A DNA stretch of 64,000 nt from assembly GCA_963780755.1 (NCBI GenBank), contig CAWACX010000002.1:434001-498000 (forward strand). Reading direction: 5' to 3'. Below the pieces are notes generated by a model. That model made no database searches. It saw nothing but the letters and a program-made list of their open reading frames with translations, and was not told the DNA's origin. This document shows, one piece after another, positions 34,444 through 43,234 of the stretch (positions are counted from its first letter, which is position 1; each line of letters opens with the position of its first letter). The DNA is from JALYNX01 sp963780755. GTDB taxonomy: Bacteria; Actinomycetota; Acidimicrobiia; Spongiisociales; ZC4RG35. The translations under genes were made by a program, and so were the position numbers.

Positions 34444-35220
34444 TCAGCCGGTTCGGGCTTTGAGGGCGGCCCGCACCCACTCGATGTCAGAGCCCTGTTC
34501 GGCTGCGCCGCCCGGGGTCTCGACCACGATCGGGGCGTCGGCCTCGACGATCGCCCGAGCCAGTTCTTCACTCGGGACCTGTCCGCCGCCCAGGTTCTCG
34601 TGGCGGTCCCGCCGGGAGTCGAAGGGGTCCTTGGAGTCGTTGGCGTGCACCAGGTCGATGCGGCCGGTCGCTTCCAAAACCCTGGGGACCAACTCGTCGA
34701 AGGGCTCGCCCCCGGCCCAGACGTGGCAGGTGTCGAGAACGAATCCGACTCCCGAGCTGCCGACCTCTTCGAAGAGGCGGGCGATCCACTCCACGCGCCG
34801 GGCCACGGCCTTGTCGCCCCCGGCGGTGTTCTCGATCAGCACGGGGACCTCGGTGTCCAGCTGGTCGAGGGCCTTGCGCCACCGGACGATCCCCTCCTCC
34901 TGGGGGCCGTCGCCGGTGACGTGGCCGCCGTGGACCACCACTCCAGTCGCATTGATCTCGGCGGCGGCGTCGCAGGTCTCCTGGAGGATGCGCCGGGACG
35001 GGACCCTGATCTTGTTGTTGTCGGCGCAGACGTTGATCAGGTACGGGGAGTGAACGTAGATGGGGATCGGTGAGGCCCGGAGCTCGTCCGCATCGGCACG
35101 GGGCAACGGCTTCTTCCAGCCCTGGGGATCGGAGAGGAAGATCTGGACCAGGTCGGCGCCTCGCTCCACGGCCTCCTGAAGCGGGTGGACCGAGGGCACG
35201 TGGGCACCGACCCCGTTCAC
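34444..35220 (-). CDS. nfo: AP endonuclease family 2 (endonuclease IV)
   Basis: 258 aa from GTG 35220, overlapping the stop of the upstream gene (GTGA). TIM-barrel zinc enzyme: YVHSPYLINVC, VVHGGHVTGDG (metal His), VLIENTAGGDK (Glu ligand), VGFVLDTCHVWAGG (Asp and His), HANDSKDPFDSRRDRHENLGGG and VVETPG. Cleaves DNA 5' of abasic sites in base excision repair. The frame continues farther upstream but that part belongs to the shadow of the membrane-protein gene. Confidence 0.92.
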   Translation of the reverse strand: MNGVGAHVPSVHPLQEAVERGADLVQIFLSDPQGWKKPLPRADADELRASPIPIYVHSPYLINVCADNNKIRVPSRRILQETCDAAAEINATGVVVHGGHVTGDGPQEEGIVRWRKALDQLDTEVPVLIENTAGGDKAVARRVEWIARLFEEVGSSGVGFVLDTCHVWAGGEPFDELVPRVLEATGRIDLVHANDSKDPFDSRRDRHENLGGGQVPSEELARAIVEADAPIVVETPGGAAEQGSDIEWVRAALKARTG

Positions 35221-35804
35221 GATGTGTCCCGGAGGCCGGTCAGCCGCTCCCGCTCGGCACGGCGAGCGGCATCCACCGCGTAGTCGCCGATCCGGGCCGC
35301 CGCATCTTTGGGGGTGATCGCCCAGTCCTGGGCCAGGATCCCGAGGGTCCTGGTCTCGACCCAGCGAGCACCCCAGGGATGATCGGGCAACCCGGCGCGG
35401 TCGAGCACTCTCACACGAAGCAGCGGGAGCACCTCTCCCTCGTCTTCGATCTCGCCGAAGTCGACATCGACCAGGTTCGACCACGAGACCACGTCGTGGC
35501 TCCTGAATGGCCCTCTCAGCTTGAGTGCCAAGCCCTGATCCCGGCACTCGATCACCTTGGTGGGGGCGAACATCTCCTTCAGGCCCCAGATCACCACGAA
35601 GCCCGCGAAGAGGAGGATGGCCCAGGCATATATCACGTCCCGTGGCTCGTAGATCTGGGTGTCGGCGGGCGGGAACAGCATCTCGCGCAGCCAGTTGGTG
35701 ATCCGGCGGTTGGTGAGGACGTCGATGGCAATCACCAGCAGCGGAATGGCACCGATGGCCATAAGCCACATCTTGATCGCCGAGCGCTGGACGGTGACCT
35801 TCAT
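35217..35804 (-). CDS. membrane protein of unknown function with a PH-like cytoplasmic part
   Basis: 195 aa. Two membrane helices (about residues 11-30 and 56-75), then a soluble domain of ~100 residues (VIECRDQGLALKLRGPF, VVSWSNLVDVDFGEI, LLRVRVL) whose beta-rich pattern resembles bacterial PH domains, and a basic C-terminal helix. It overlaps pyrE upstream (ATGA, 35804-35801) and nfo downstream (GTGA). The three genes form one tightly packed operon, though no functional link is obvious. Confidence 0.75.
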   Translation of the reverse strand: MKVTVQRSAIKMWLMAIGAIPLLVIAIDVLTNRRITNWLREMLFPPADTQIYEPRDVIYAWAILLFAGFVVIWGLKEMFAPTKVIECRDQGLALKLRGPFRSHDVVSWSNLVDVDFGEIEDEGEVLPLLRVRVLDRAGLPDHPWGARWVETRTLGILAQDWAITPKDAAARIGDYAVDAARRAERERLTGLRDTS

Positions 35805-36352
35805 TCCCCCACTCCCAGATCGGATGGGGTGAGCAGGGCGAGATACGGGATCTGCCTCGCCGCGAACTCCGTGGAGGCGCGCCCTTCGGACCGGTCGATG
35901 AGGGCGACCGCTTGGATCACGATCAGCCCCTCGCCCTCCGCGGCATCGGTCGCCTCCACCGCAGCGCTTCCGGTGGTCGTGGTGTCCTCGAGGATCACCA
36001 CTTTCGTGCCCGGGCCTACAGGCCCTACGACCCGGCCCCCGGTGCCGTGGCCCTTGGCTTCCTTGCGGATCGAAAACGACACCAGCGAGCGACCGGCTCC
36101 GGCCGCCGCCATCGCAGTTGCCAGCGCTATCGGGTCGGCGCCCATGGTCATCCCCCCGACGGCCTCGGCGGTGGGGTCGATCGCTTCGAGCACCGCGTTG
36201 CCCACCAGCCAGGCGCCCTCACCACTGAAGGTGGTCTGTCTCGCGTCGAGGTACCAGGAGCTGACCGCTCCCGAGCGCAGGGTGAATGGGCCATCGGTGC
36301 GCAACGCGTGGGTGCGCAGGTGCTCGACGAGCAGGTCATGGGCCACGGCCAC
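35801..36352 (-). CDS. pyrE: orotate phosphoribosyltransferase
   Basis: 183 aa. PRTase type I fold: TLRSGAVSSWYLDAR, GGMTMGADPIA, the RKEAKGHGTGG loop and the PRPP-binding VVILEDTTTTGSAA. It joins orotate to PRPP to form OMP in pyrimidine synthesis. First gene of pyrE-(35217)-nfo. ATG 36352. Confidence 0.93.
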   Translation of the reverse strand: MAVAHDLLVEHLRTHALRTDGPFTLRSGAVSSWYLDARQTTFSGEGAWLVGNAVLEAIDPTAEAVGGMTMGADPIALATAMAAAGAGRSLVSFSIRKEAKGHGTGGRVVGPVGPGTKVVILEDTTTTGSAAVEATDAAEGEGLIVIQAVALIDRSEGRASTEFAARQIPYLALLTPSDLGVGE

Positions 36353-36419
36353 ATCGTATTGGGAGATGGTCGATTACCCATGGCCGGGAGCCGCGGGCAG
36401 AGGGCTAGGTTCCCTTCAG

Positions 36420-37106
36420 ATGGACCTCTTCCTCGTCCGCCATGGTCAACCCGACTGGGCCCCGGACCGCATCGCCCGCAACGACCCCGACCTCACCGAG
36501 CTCGGCCATCAGCAGGCGGGGCGAGTTGCCCACCGTCTGGCTTCACTCGCCGATGTCGACGAGATCTGGGTCTCCTCCATGAACCGGGCCCGACAGACCT
36601 CGGACCCGATTGCAAGCGAGCTGAGCCACCAGCCAGAGGTGTACGACTGGCTCCAGGAGATCAACAATCCACCGGAGTGGGACGGGTCACCCGTCGACGA
36701 GATCGACAAGGCGCTGCGCGATTCCAACCTCCGGTCGATGGATGAGATGTGGGACGGCCTGCCCGGTGGCGAGACCTTCCGCGCCTTCCACCAACGGGTG
36801 GTGAGCGGGCTGCAACAGACACTCGACACCCACGGGATCCACCCCATGCAGTCCGATCATCGTCATCTCTGGGATGTGGAGGACCCGGAGCGAAGGGTGA
36901 TCATCGTCGCACATGCCGGCACCAACGCCGTGGTGCTCGGCCATCTTCTCGGCCTGGAGCCGGTCCCCTGGGAGTGGGAGCGATTCCGTCAGCCCCACAC
37001 CGGTGTCACCCGGCTCACGATGTCCCGGATCAGCACCGGCTGGGGTTTCTCGTTGCGCCAGCTCGGAGACGTCACTCACCTCCATCCCGGCCAGGTCACC
37101 GACTGA
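36420..37106 (+). CDS. histidine phosphatase (phosphoglycerate-mutase-like) protein
   Basis: 228 aa from ATG 36420. The catalytic FLVRHGQPDW (RHG) opens the protein; the distal VIIVAHAGTNAVVLGHLLG supplies the second His. The region between (ELGHQQAGRVAHRLA, SSMNRARQTSDPIA) follows the family. Substrate unknown: members act on sugar phosphates, nucleotides or phosphoproteins. Divergent from pyrE. A GC-rich inverted repeat (GGCGCTG 37165-37171 / CAGCGCC 37189-37195) after the gene may terminate it. Confidence 0.87.
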   Translation: MDLFLVRHGQPDWAPDRIARNDPDLTELGHQQAGRVAHRLASLADVDEIWVSSMNRARQTSDPIASELSHQPEVYDWLQEINNPPEWDGSPVDEIDKALRDSNLRSMDEMWDGLPGGETFRAFHQRVVSGLQQTLDTHGIHPMQSDHRHLWDVEDPERRVIIVAHAGTNAVVLGHLLGLEPVPWEWERFRQPHTGVTRLTMSRISTGWGFSLRQLGDVTHLHPGQVTD

Positions 37107-37282
37107 CCCGATTCGGTAAAGGTCACCCTCCAACCCGTCGACAACCCCAATGCAGGGGACTGGCGGCGCTGGCCTAACCCATTGACGGCAGCGCCAGCGC
37201 GCCCCGGCAATGGTCAGGTGCCGCTTTTCCTTGGTAGGGACGCGCTGCTCCACCGAGCAGGGCCGAAGAAAGGAAGAGCCGG

Positions 37283-38190
37283 GTGAAAATCAACCTGAAC
37301 AAGGCGCGCCGACGCTTGCTGATTGCAGTTGCGTTGGTGGCGACCATGGCGCTGGCGACCACGGCATCGGCGGTGACCCGCGGCAACGGGTCGGACGACG
37401 ATCGAAGGGGCCGTGGTTACCAGGCGAGCCATTGGCACAAGCATCACGGTCACCAGGGCCCACAGGGACCACGCGGTCCGAGGGGGTTCCCTGGGCCACG
37501 GGGACCGCAGGGGCCACAGGGGCCGATCGGGCCTCAAGGGCCACAGGGACCGCAGGGCCCCATCGGGCCGATCGGGCCCGCGGGGCCTCGGGTGCCTCGG
37601 CTGAGGAGCAGCTCGGGATGTCCATCGAGACCTATCTCGACATGGCCGTCAACAAGTACACCCAGGAACTGGGCCCCGCGGCCATCCTTCCCTGGAACTT
37701 CGCCGAGACCAGGGCCAACGGGTTCCACGTGTTCACCCCTGACGGGTTGTTCGTCGCCACCACGGCAGCCGCGAGCTCCCTGGACAAGGTGGCCGGGTAT
37801 CTCGACGTCACCGACTTCGCCCTGGTGCAACTCACCGGCTCCAGCCTGGAGTACACAAAGCTCGGGGGGACGTTCCTCTACGAGCCGGGTCTCCAGGCGG
37901 TGGTCGACTTCGACGACAACGGGACCCTGGACGGGATCCTGGTCGGCGAGGAGGTCTATGGGGACAACTGGTGGCTCGCCGGAATCCCCGCCGGGTTGGA
38001 CACCACCGGGTTCCCAACGGTCGGTGGCGGCGGTGGCACCTACAACGGCACTATCGCCCAGTGGCTGGCGGCCCGACCCAATGCCGAGATTCGATATATC
38101 GGGTTCTCGCTGGGCTCGGGTGTCTATTCGATAGGGCAGATCACCTCGATGACCATCGGGGGGACCACCTACGATTTCACAGCGTCGTAG
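37283..38190 (+). CDS. exported collagen-like repeat protein (one frame break)
   Basis: GTG 37283. Basic signal peptide (residues 1-30, cleaved after ATTASA), a His/Arg-rich stretch, then ~14 Gly-Pro-X triplets with GPQGPQ/GPIGPQ units. At about 37578-37590 the frame breaks; the next frame continues GASGASAEEQLG and then a ~180-residue C-terminal domain (ETYLDMAVNKYTQELG, VDFDDNGTLDGILVG, TSMTIGGTTYDFTAS). Bacterial collagen-like segments form rigid triple helices on the surface. The break needs one missing base or two extra. It may be an error in GC-rich repeats or true on/off variation. Confidence 0.75.
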
Positions 38191-38208
38191 CAATCCGTCA
38201 AGTGGCTA

Positions 38209-38235
38209 CCGGCCCGGTCAGACCGGCCGGGCCGG
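38209..38235. terminator. bidirectional terminator-like hairpin
   Basis: Perfect 9-bp stem CCGGCCCGG / CCGGGCCGG with loop TCAGACCGG, between the convergent collagen-like and prenyl transferase genes. No T-tract on either side. Confidence 0.65.
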
Positions 38236-38237
38236 GG

Positions 38238-39005
38238 TCACTTCCCGAAGCGGCGGTCGCGGCTGGTGAAGTCGCGCAAGGCCCGCAGGAAGTCGACGCG
38301 GCGGAATGCCGGCCAGTTGACGTCGACGAAGACGAACTCGGCGTATGCCGACTGCCAGAGCAGGAACCCGGAAAGCCGGGACTCACCCGAAGTCCGGATC
38401 AGCAGATCAGGGTCGGGGAGGTCCGCCGAGTACATGTGTGACGCCAAGGCATCGGCATCGATGTATGCCGGGACGTCCTCCGGAGGGATCCCCTCCGATA
38501 GGAGGTTCGAGACCAGGTCTTTGGCGGCGTCGACGATCTCCTGACGGCCTCCATATCCCATGGCGATGTTGAGCCGCCGCGTGCCCCGGGGATGGGCCTC
38601 CTCGGCCCCCTTGGCCGCCGCGACCAGTGGAGCGGGCAGCAGGTCGAGGCTCCCGATGGCGCGGATAGCCATGTCGTATCTCTCACAGAGCGCCGGGAGC
38701 CGGTCGAACAACTCGATCAAGACCTCGAAGTAGGGATCGAGCTCCTCCTCGGGCCGGTTCAGGTTCTCCTTGGAGAGGACCCACGCCGTGACTGCCGGGA
38801 TCTCCAACTCGTGGGCCCAGCCGAGGAAGTCTTCGAAGCGGCGCATTCCCACCCGGTAGGAGTCGCTGTAGGTTGGGAGTTTCTCCTCCCTGGCGTGGCG
38901 GCGATGCCCGTCGAGGACGATCCCGATATGGCGGGGGAGGCGGCTCTTGTCCAACCCGTTGAGCAGATTTCGCTCATAGATGCGGTAGAGGAGGCTGAGT
39001 GCCAT
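38238..39005 (-). CDS. uppS: (Z)-isoprenyl diphosphate synthase (UppS family)
   Basis: 255 aa from ATG 39005. Family blocks: LPRHIGIVLDGHRRHARE (pyrophosphate-binding, usually DGNRRWA; here DGHRRHA), TAWVLSKENLNRPEEEL, RRLNIAMGYGGRQEIVDA and DLLIRTSGESRLSGFLLWQSAYAEFVFVD. It builds cis-prenyl chains from IPP. Actinobacteria often have two: a short-chain enzyme like Rv1086 and the decaprenyl enzyme. The DGHRRHA variation and the rather short length leave open which type this is. Confidence 0.88.
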   Translation of the reverse strand: MALSLLYRIYERNLLNGLDKSRLPRHIGIVLDGHRRHAREEKLPTYSDSYRVGMRRFEDFLGWAHELEIPAVTAWVLSKENLNRPEEELDPYFEVLIELFDRLPALCERYDMAIRAIGSLDLLPAPLVAAAKGAEEAHPRGTRRLNIAMGYGGRQEIVDAAKDLVSNLLSEGIPPEDVPAYIDADALASHMYSADLPDPDLLIRTSGESRLSGFLLWQSAYAEFVFVDVNWPAFRRVDFLRALRDFTSRDRRFGK

Positions 39006-39092
39006 GAGACCCTCAAATCCTACCGGCAGCGCCGACACTGACCACTGCCAGGACGCTTCTGGTACGGGCGGCAAATCTCATAATCTGTGTAA

Positions 39093-39758
39093 GTGATGGA
39101 CCGATTCACCCTGGGGAAGATGCAGAACCCGATACGCGGGCTTCTTCATGGTGCCGCAGCGGTGGCCGCCGTGATCGGGCTCTTCGTCCTCCTCGGGCAG
39201 GCATGGGGGAACACCGGAGCCGCTCTGGGGGCACTGGTCTTTGGCCTCGCCCTCCTCGCCATGTTCGTGGTGTCCTCGCTGTACCACTCGATCCCGTGGA
39301 GCGCCGGCTGGAAGGTGAGGTTGCAGCGGATCGACCACTCGATGATCTTCCTCCTCGTGGCAGGGACCTTCACTCCGATCGCCATCGCCGCCATCGACGG
39401 GGCTGTGCTCGTCGTCTTGCTCACGGCCCTGTGGCTCACGGCCCTCACCGGGATCGTCCTCAAAGTGGCCATGCCCAACGTGAAGACCTCACTGTCGGTC
39501 ACCCTGCAGATGATCATGGGGTGGTCGGCCCTGCTCCTGATGCCCTGGGTCTACAGCCGGCTCGGCATCGGCGCCGTCCTCCTCATCGCCCTCGGAGGGC
39601 TCTGTTACACGGTCGGCACGGTGGTCTTCATGAAGAAACGCCCCAAGCTGTTCCCCCGCACCTTCTCCTATCACGAGTTGTTTCACGTCCTCGTGATCGC
39701 GGGCGCCACCTTCCACTTCTTTGCGGTGCTCTGGTACGCCATCCCGGCGACGGTCTAG
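39093..39758 (+). CDS. hemolysin III / YqfA-type membrane protein
   Basis: 221 aa, seven predicted helices (PAQR-like HlyIII family). Conserved residues: SSLYHS, the RIDHSMIFLLVAGTFTP block and HELFHVLVIAGATFHF, a His/Ser/Asp set that binds zinc in this superfamily. Function in bacteria is poorly defined despite the name. GTG 39093 or ATG 39096 start. It overlaps the convergent aminopeptidase gene by 4 nt. Confidence 0.88.
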   Translation: MMDRFTLGKMQNPIRGLLHGAAAVAAVIGLFVLLGQAWGNTGAALGALVFGLALLAMFVVSSLYHSIPWSAGWKVRLQRIDHSMIFLLVAGTFTPIAIAAIDGAVLVVLLTALWLTALTGIVLKVAMPNVKTSLSVTLQMIMGWSALLLMPWVYSRLGIGAVLLIALGGLCYTVGTVVFMKKRPKLFPRTFSYHELFHVLVIAGATFHFFAVLWYAIPATV

Positions 39759-41206
39759 CCCTCGGGGAGAGTCGACCGCTCCGCCATCAATGCCTCGACC
39801 TCGTCGGGGCCCGTGGGGAGGGCAGCAGTCAGGTTGTCGTGACCGGCCTCGGTGATGACCACGTCGTCTTCGATCCTGATGCCGATGCCGAGGAACTCCG
39901 CGGGGACCGAGTGCTTCAGCTTCTCTGCCTTCTCCTTGGCTGCAGTCTCCTTGGCGAGGGCGGCGGCACGGCCCTCCATGACCCGGCGCCGGGCCCACTC
40001 GTCACGGTCGTACTCGAGCATCGTGAGCTCGATCTCTGCCTTGTCCGGTGCGATGTAGATGCCGGGCTCGACGGTGAAGGCCATCCCCGGCTCCAGCTTG
40101 CGGGGCTCGCCATCGACCCGGTAGGTACCGGCGTCATGCACGTCCAGCCCCAGCCAGTGCCCGGTGCCGTGGAAGTAGAACTGGTTGTAATGATGCATCG
40201 CCAGCGACTCCTCGACTGGTCTGGGGAGAAGCCCGAGCTCGACCATCCCTTCGGTGAGCACCCGGGTAGCGGAGTCATGGATCGAGCGCAAGCTCGAGCC
40301 CGGCGCTGACATCTCGAGGCCCTTGCGCTGGGCGTAGAGGACCAACTCGTAGAGCGCCCGTTGCGGCGCGGTGAACGAGCCGTTGGCCGGGAAGGTCCGC
40401 GTGATGTCCGAGGAGTAGCCGTCGACTTCGGCGGCGGCATCTATGAGGACGAGATCACCATCTTCGATCAGTCGCTCGTTCTCGACGTAGTGGAGGACAC
40501 AGGCGTTGGCGCCGGAGGCGACAATCGAGGAATAGCCGTTGCTTCGGGAGCCCCCGACCCGCCAGTAGTACTCCAGGGCCCCTTGAACCTGATATTCGAA
40601 GACGCCGGGGCGGGCAAAGCGCATGGCCTCGGCGTGCCCCCGGACGGAGAGATCACAGGCACGGCGCAGGCTGGCGAGCTCGTCGTCCTTCTTGAACAGC
40701 CTCATTTCGGCGAGTTGTTCCGAGATGTCCCGGACCTCTGACGGGACGGTGGTCCCGAAGTTCACCCGGTGTGCCCTCGCCTTCTCCAGGAGCGAGGCGA
40801 TTCGATCGTCGTGACTCGGGTTGCCCGTGCGGTACCAGATGACCTCGCGGCCCACCATCAGGCGGGGCAGCACCTCGTCGAGCTCCCCGACTTCGAATGC
40901 CTGGTCGGCGTGGTGGGCTTCCCGGGCGCCGTCCACCCCGGCCCGATATCCGTTCCAGGCCTCCATCTCGGGATCGCGGGGCCTGACGAAGAGGGTGTAG
41001 TCGCCGTCGGGGTGGCCCGGGGCCAGGACCGCAACCGCGTCCGGCTCCCCGAACCCGGTGACGTAGAGGAAGTCGGGGGCTTGATGGAAGTCGAAGTGGG
41101 TGTCGTAGCTGCGGACGACCTCGGTGGCAGCGGGGACGATGGCAATCCCGTCTTTGCCCACCACTTCGGCCAGACGCCGCCGCCTCTCTGCGAAACGATC
41201 AGACAT
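39755..41206 (-). CDS. pepP: Xaa-Pro aminopeptidase (M24B)
   Basis: 483 aa from ATG 41206. N-terminal AMP_N domain (RFAERRRRLAEVVGKDGIAIV), then the creatinase fold with five metal ligands: Asp in VLIDAAAEVDG, Asp in SSDITRTF, His in HGTGHWLGLDVHD, Glu in VEPGIYI and Glu in IRIEDDVVI. It removes N-terminal residues before proline. A lysine/alanine-rich insertion between the last two ligands is usual in this subgroup. A palindromic repeat begins ~20 bp upstream of the start. Confidence 0.93.
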   Translation of the reverse strand: MSDRFAERRRRLAEVVGKDGIAIVPAATEVVRSYDTHFDFHQAPDFLYVTGFGEPDAVAVLAPGHPDGDYTLFVRPRDPEMEAWNGYRAGVDGAREAHHADQAFEVGELDEVLPRLMVGREVIWYRTGNPSHDDRIASLLEKARAHRVNFGTTVPSEVRDISEQLAEMRLFKKDDELASLRRACDLSVRGHAEAMRFARPGVFEYQVQGALEYYWRVGGSRSNGYSSIVASGANACVLHYVENERLIEDGDLVLIDAAAEVDGYSSDITRTFPANGSFTAPQRALYELVLYAQRKGLEMSAPGSSLRSIHDSATRVLTEGMVELGLLPRPVEESLAMHHYNQFYFHGTGHWLGLDVHDAGTYRVDGEPRKLEPGMAFTVEPGIYIAPDKAEIELTMLEYDRDEWARRRVMEGRAAALAKETAAKEKAEKLKHSVPAEFLGIGIRIEDDVVITEAGHDNLTAALPTGPDEVEALMAERSTLPEG

Positions 41207-41227
41207 GCCGGTGACGGTAGTTCCCCA

Positions 41228-41321
41228 CCCGTAATTGGGGTCAAAAGGTCGCTCTACGAGCCTATTTCGTCTCAATTACGACTGGGGGGTTGCCGTCGAC
41301 GAACCAGATACGTAATTGAGA
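41228..41321. repeat. palindromic intergenic repeat, copy B, with an extra inverted arm
   Basis: Inverted arms CGTAATTG (41230-41237) and CAATTACG (41273-41280) in the 109-bp gap between the divergent pepP and DUF559 genes. TTTCGTCTCAATTACG (41265-41280) is identical in copies A and C. A third arm, CGTAATTGAGA (41311-41321), is the reverse complement of the right arm and touches the start of the DUF559 gene. It can form alternative hairpins. Confidence 0.7.
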
Positions 41322-41324
41322 AGT

Positions 41325-42252
41325 GTGGAGAGTAAGGGAGAAGCCGCCCTGGCAAGCCGGGCGGGCGAGCGTCATGGCGTGTTCCATCGCGATGAGTGGT
41401 TCTCGGTTGGTCTTGGCATCGGAACCCTCAAGAGTCGCGTGAGTCGAGGTCTTCTTATCCGAATTGCGCCCGCGGTCTACGCCTACTCGGCTGCGCCACG
41501 TACCTGGCAAATGGAGGTGTCCGCGGCCGTACTATCAGCAGGCCCACGAGCTGCCGCATCCCATCGGACCGCAGCGCATCTTCATGGCCTGGTCGCCAGA
41601 CCGGAACAGATCGAGGTAGTTGGATTCCGCACCGGTCGTCGGCGACGAGAGTTTGTGCTTCACCAATCCAGCGATCTGGCCCGGGCCCATATCGCCACGG
41701 TCGACGGCATACCCACCACCACAGTGGCGCGGACCATTGTCGATATCGGTGTACCCCACGGAATCGGCACAACCGGATCCTGCCTCGACGATGCGCGGCG
41801 TCGCGATACTGGTAACCCTCGAGGATGTCGCTCGAGTACTCCATCAAGTGGCGCGCAAGGGGCGGAACGGCGTCGGCCCAGCCCGTCGAATACTCACCGA
41901 GCGACTTGCCTGGAATCAGGTGACCGATTCCCAACTCGAAGACCGCTTTCTCAGGCTCCTGCAACGATCGGACTTTCCGGAGCCCAGATCACAATTCGAG
42001 GTTCTGGATGAATTCGGGAGGTTCGTGGCGCGGGTTGACTTCGCCTATCCCGCGACGAAGTTGTTGATCGAGATCGACGGTGCCGAATTCCACAGCGACC
42101 AGGCCACGTTTCGCAGAGACCGCGTGCGGCAAAACCGCCTTGTTGGCCTTGGATATACCGTATTGAGGTTCACCTATTGGGACCTGCTCGCCGGACCCGA
42201 GTTCGTCCTGGACACCCTCTCGCCGCTTCTCCCTCGCAATTGGGAGCGATAG
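41325..42252 (+). CDS. AbiEi-like N-terminus plus DUF559 (Vsr-like endonuclease fold) protein, one frameshift
   Basis: The first part (ESKGEAALASRAGERHGVFHRDEW, GTLKSRVSRGLLIRIAPAVYAY) is the winged-helix start typical of AbiEi-antitoxin-like/DUF559 proteins. The C-terminal part (FGRFVARVDFAYPATKLLIEIDGAEFHSD...RRDRVRQNRLVGLGYTVLRFTYWDLL) is DUF559, related to Vsr/PD-(D/E)xK nucleases, with D-x(n)-EID and a following H. The frame breaks near 41795-41805 (one extra base); restored length ~309 aa. Start GTG 41325 or TTG 41316. Palindromic repeats lie immediately before and after it. Function unknown. Confidence 0.75.
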
Positions 42253-42258
42253 GACACT

Positions 42259-42290
42259 ATTTCGACCCTTTTCGTCTCAATTACGGAGAG
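42259..42290. repeat. palindromic intergenic repeat, copy C (one arm)
   Basis: Right half only: 42267-42288 are identical over 22 bases to copy A at 13499-13520; 42270-42285 also match copy B. It begins 7-15 bp after the DUF559 stop, and its TTA provides the TAA stop of the convergent EEP-family gene. Confidence 0.7.
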
Positions 42291-43225
42291 GATGGCGACG
42301 ACACGTACTCCAGGTCGACCACCAGCGGGAAATGGTCTGAGCCGAGGCTGGGCCCGAGCCGGCGGTCGCGGACCCGGAGCGTCTCACTGTGCAGCAGGTG
42401 ATCGATGGGCACCCGGAGCAGGACGTTGGACTCGGCGGAGAAGCTGGGCTGGATGCCGAACCCGATCTGCGAGTTGCGCAGCCTCCCATCGGAGACCAGG
42501 CCCTGGAACGGCCAGGACCAGGGAGTGGCGTTGAGGTCTCCGACTACCGCAAACGCTCCCTGACGGTCGCCTGCCCACTCCGCCGCGAACTCGAGTTGGG
42601 CATCGCGCAGCGCCGCCCTGGCCTCGGTGGTCGGCGCCAGAGGGTGGGTGGAGAGAACCTCGACCGGCACCGGCCAGCCCTCCGCCTCGTAGACGAGTGA
42701 CATGGACCGGGGTTGGGCCTCGGCGAACCCGTAGGACACCACCTCGACGGGGTCCCGGGCGAGGAGCAGGGTCCCGAAGATCAACTCCTCCGAGCGGCCG
42801 CGGATCATCTCGTAGTCGAGCCCGGCCGACTCCAACGCAACCTCCCAGGGCCTGCTCGCCTCGTAGAGGAAGACCAGGTCCGGGTCCTCGGTCTCGATGA
42901 ACTCGATGACCTCCCCGTAGCTCTCATTGCTGGAAAGCAGGTTGAAGCTGATGATGGTCAGCGAGGGCGCAGTCGGGTCCGAGTCGCCCGGGGAGCCGAT
43001 GTACAGCGGCGCCACGAAGACCAGGTTGAGCAGGGCCACAGCCAGAATCGCGGCGCCCGTCTTCCGCCACCGGGAAAGCACGACGATCGCTCCCAGGACG
43101 GCCAGCACCACCACGTACTGGGCCCTGAAGTTGGCCAGCACGTCGAGCCACCACACCCATCTCCCGGCGAAGGAGGCGACGCTGAGCGCAGCCACGATCG
43201 CTGCCGGGACGATGACCAGGATCAC
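42281..43225 (-). CDS. endonuclease/exonuclease/phosphatase-family protein with N-terminal membrane helices
   Basis: 314 aa. Three membrane helices (residues ~2-75) and an external EEP domain: LTIISFNLLSSNESYGEV, DLVFLYEASRPW (catalytic Glu), VLSTHPLAP, FAVVGDLNATPWSW (DxN) and GSDHFPLVVDL (DH). The layout matches membrane-anchored EEP proteins of unclear substrate (DNA, phospholipid or other phosphodiester). Its last codons lie in repeat copy C. 9 bp downstream of argH's stop. Confidence 0.85.
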   Translation of the reverse strand: MILVIVPAAIVAALSVASFAGRWVWWLDVLANFRAQYVVVLAVLGAIVVLSRWRKTGAAILAVALLNLVFVAPLYIGSPGDSDPTAPSLTIISFNLLSSNESYGEVIEFIETEDPDLVFLYEASRPWEVALESAGLDYEMIRGRSEELIFGTLLLARDPVEVVSYGFAEAQPRSMSLVYEAEGWPVPVEVLSTHPLAPTTEARAALRDAQLEFAAEWAGDRQGAFAVVGDLNATPWSWPFQGLVSDGRLRNSQIGFGIQPSFSAESNVLLRVPIDHLLHSETLRVRDRRLGPSLGSDHFPLVVDLEYVSSPSSP

Positions 43226-43234
43226 CCGTGTCCC

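Noticed and set aside
35070..36419. In-frame extension upstream of the histidine phosphatase
   Set aside because: It covers pyrE and the membrane protein gene on the other strand; phosphatase homology begins exactly at ATG 36420 (FLVRHG).
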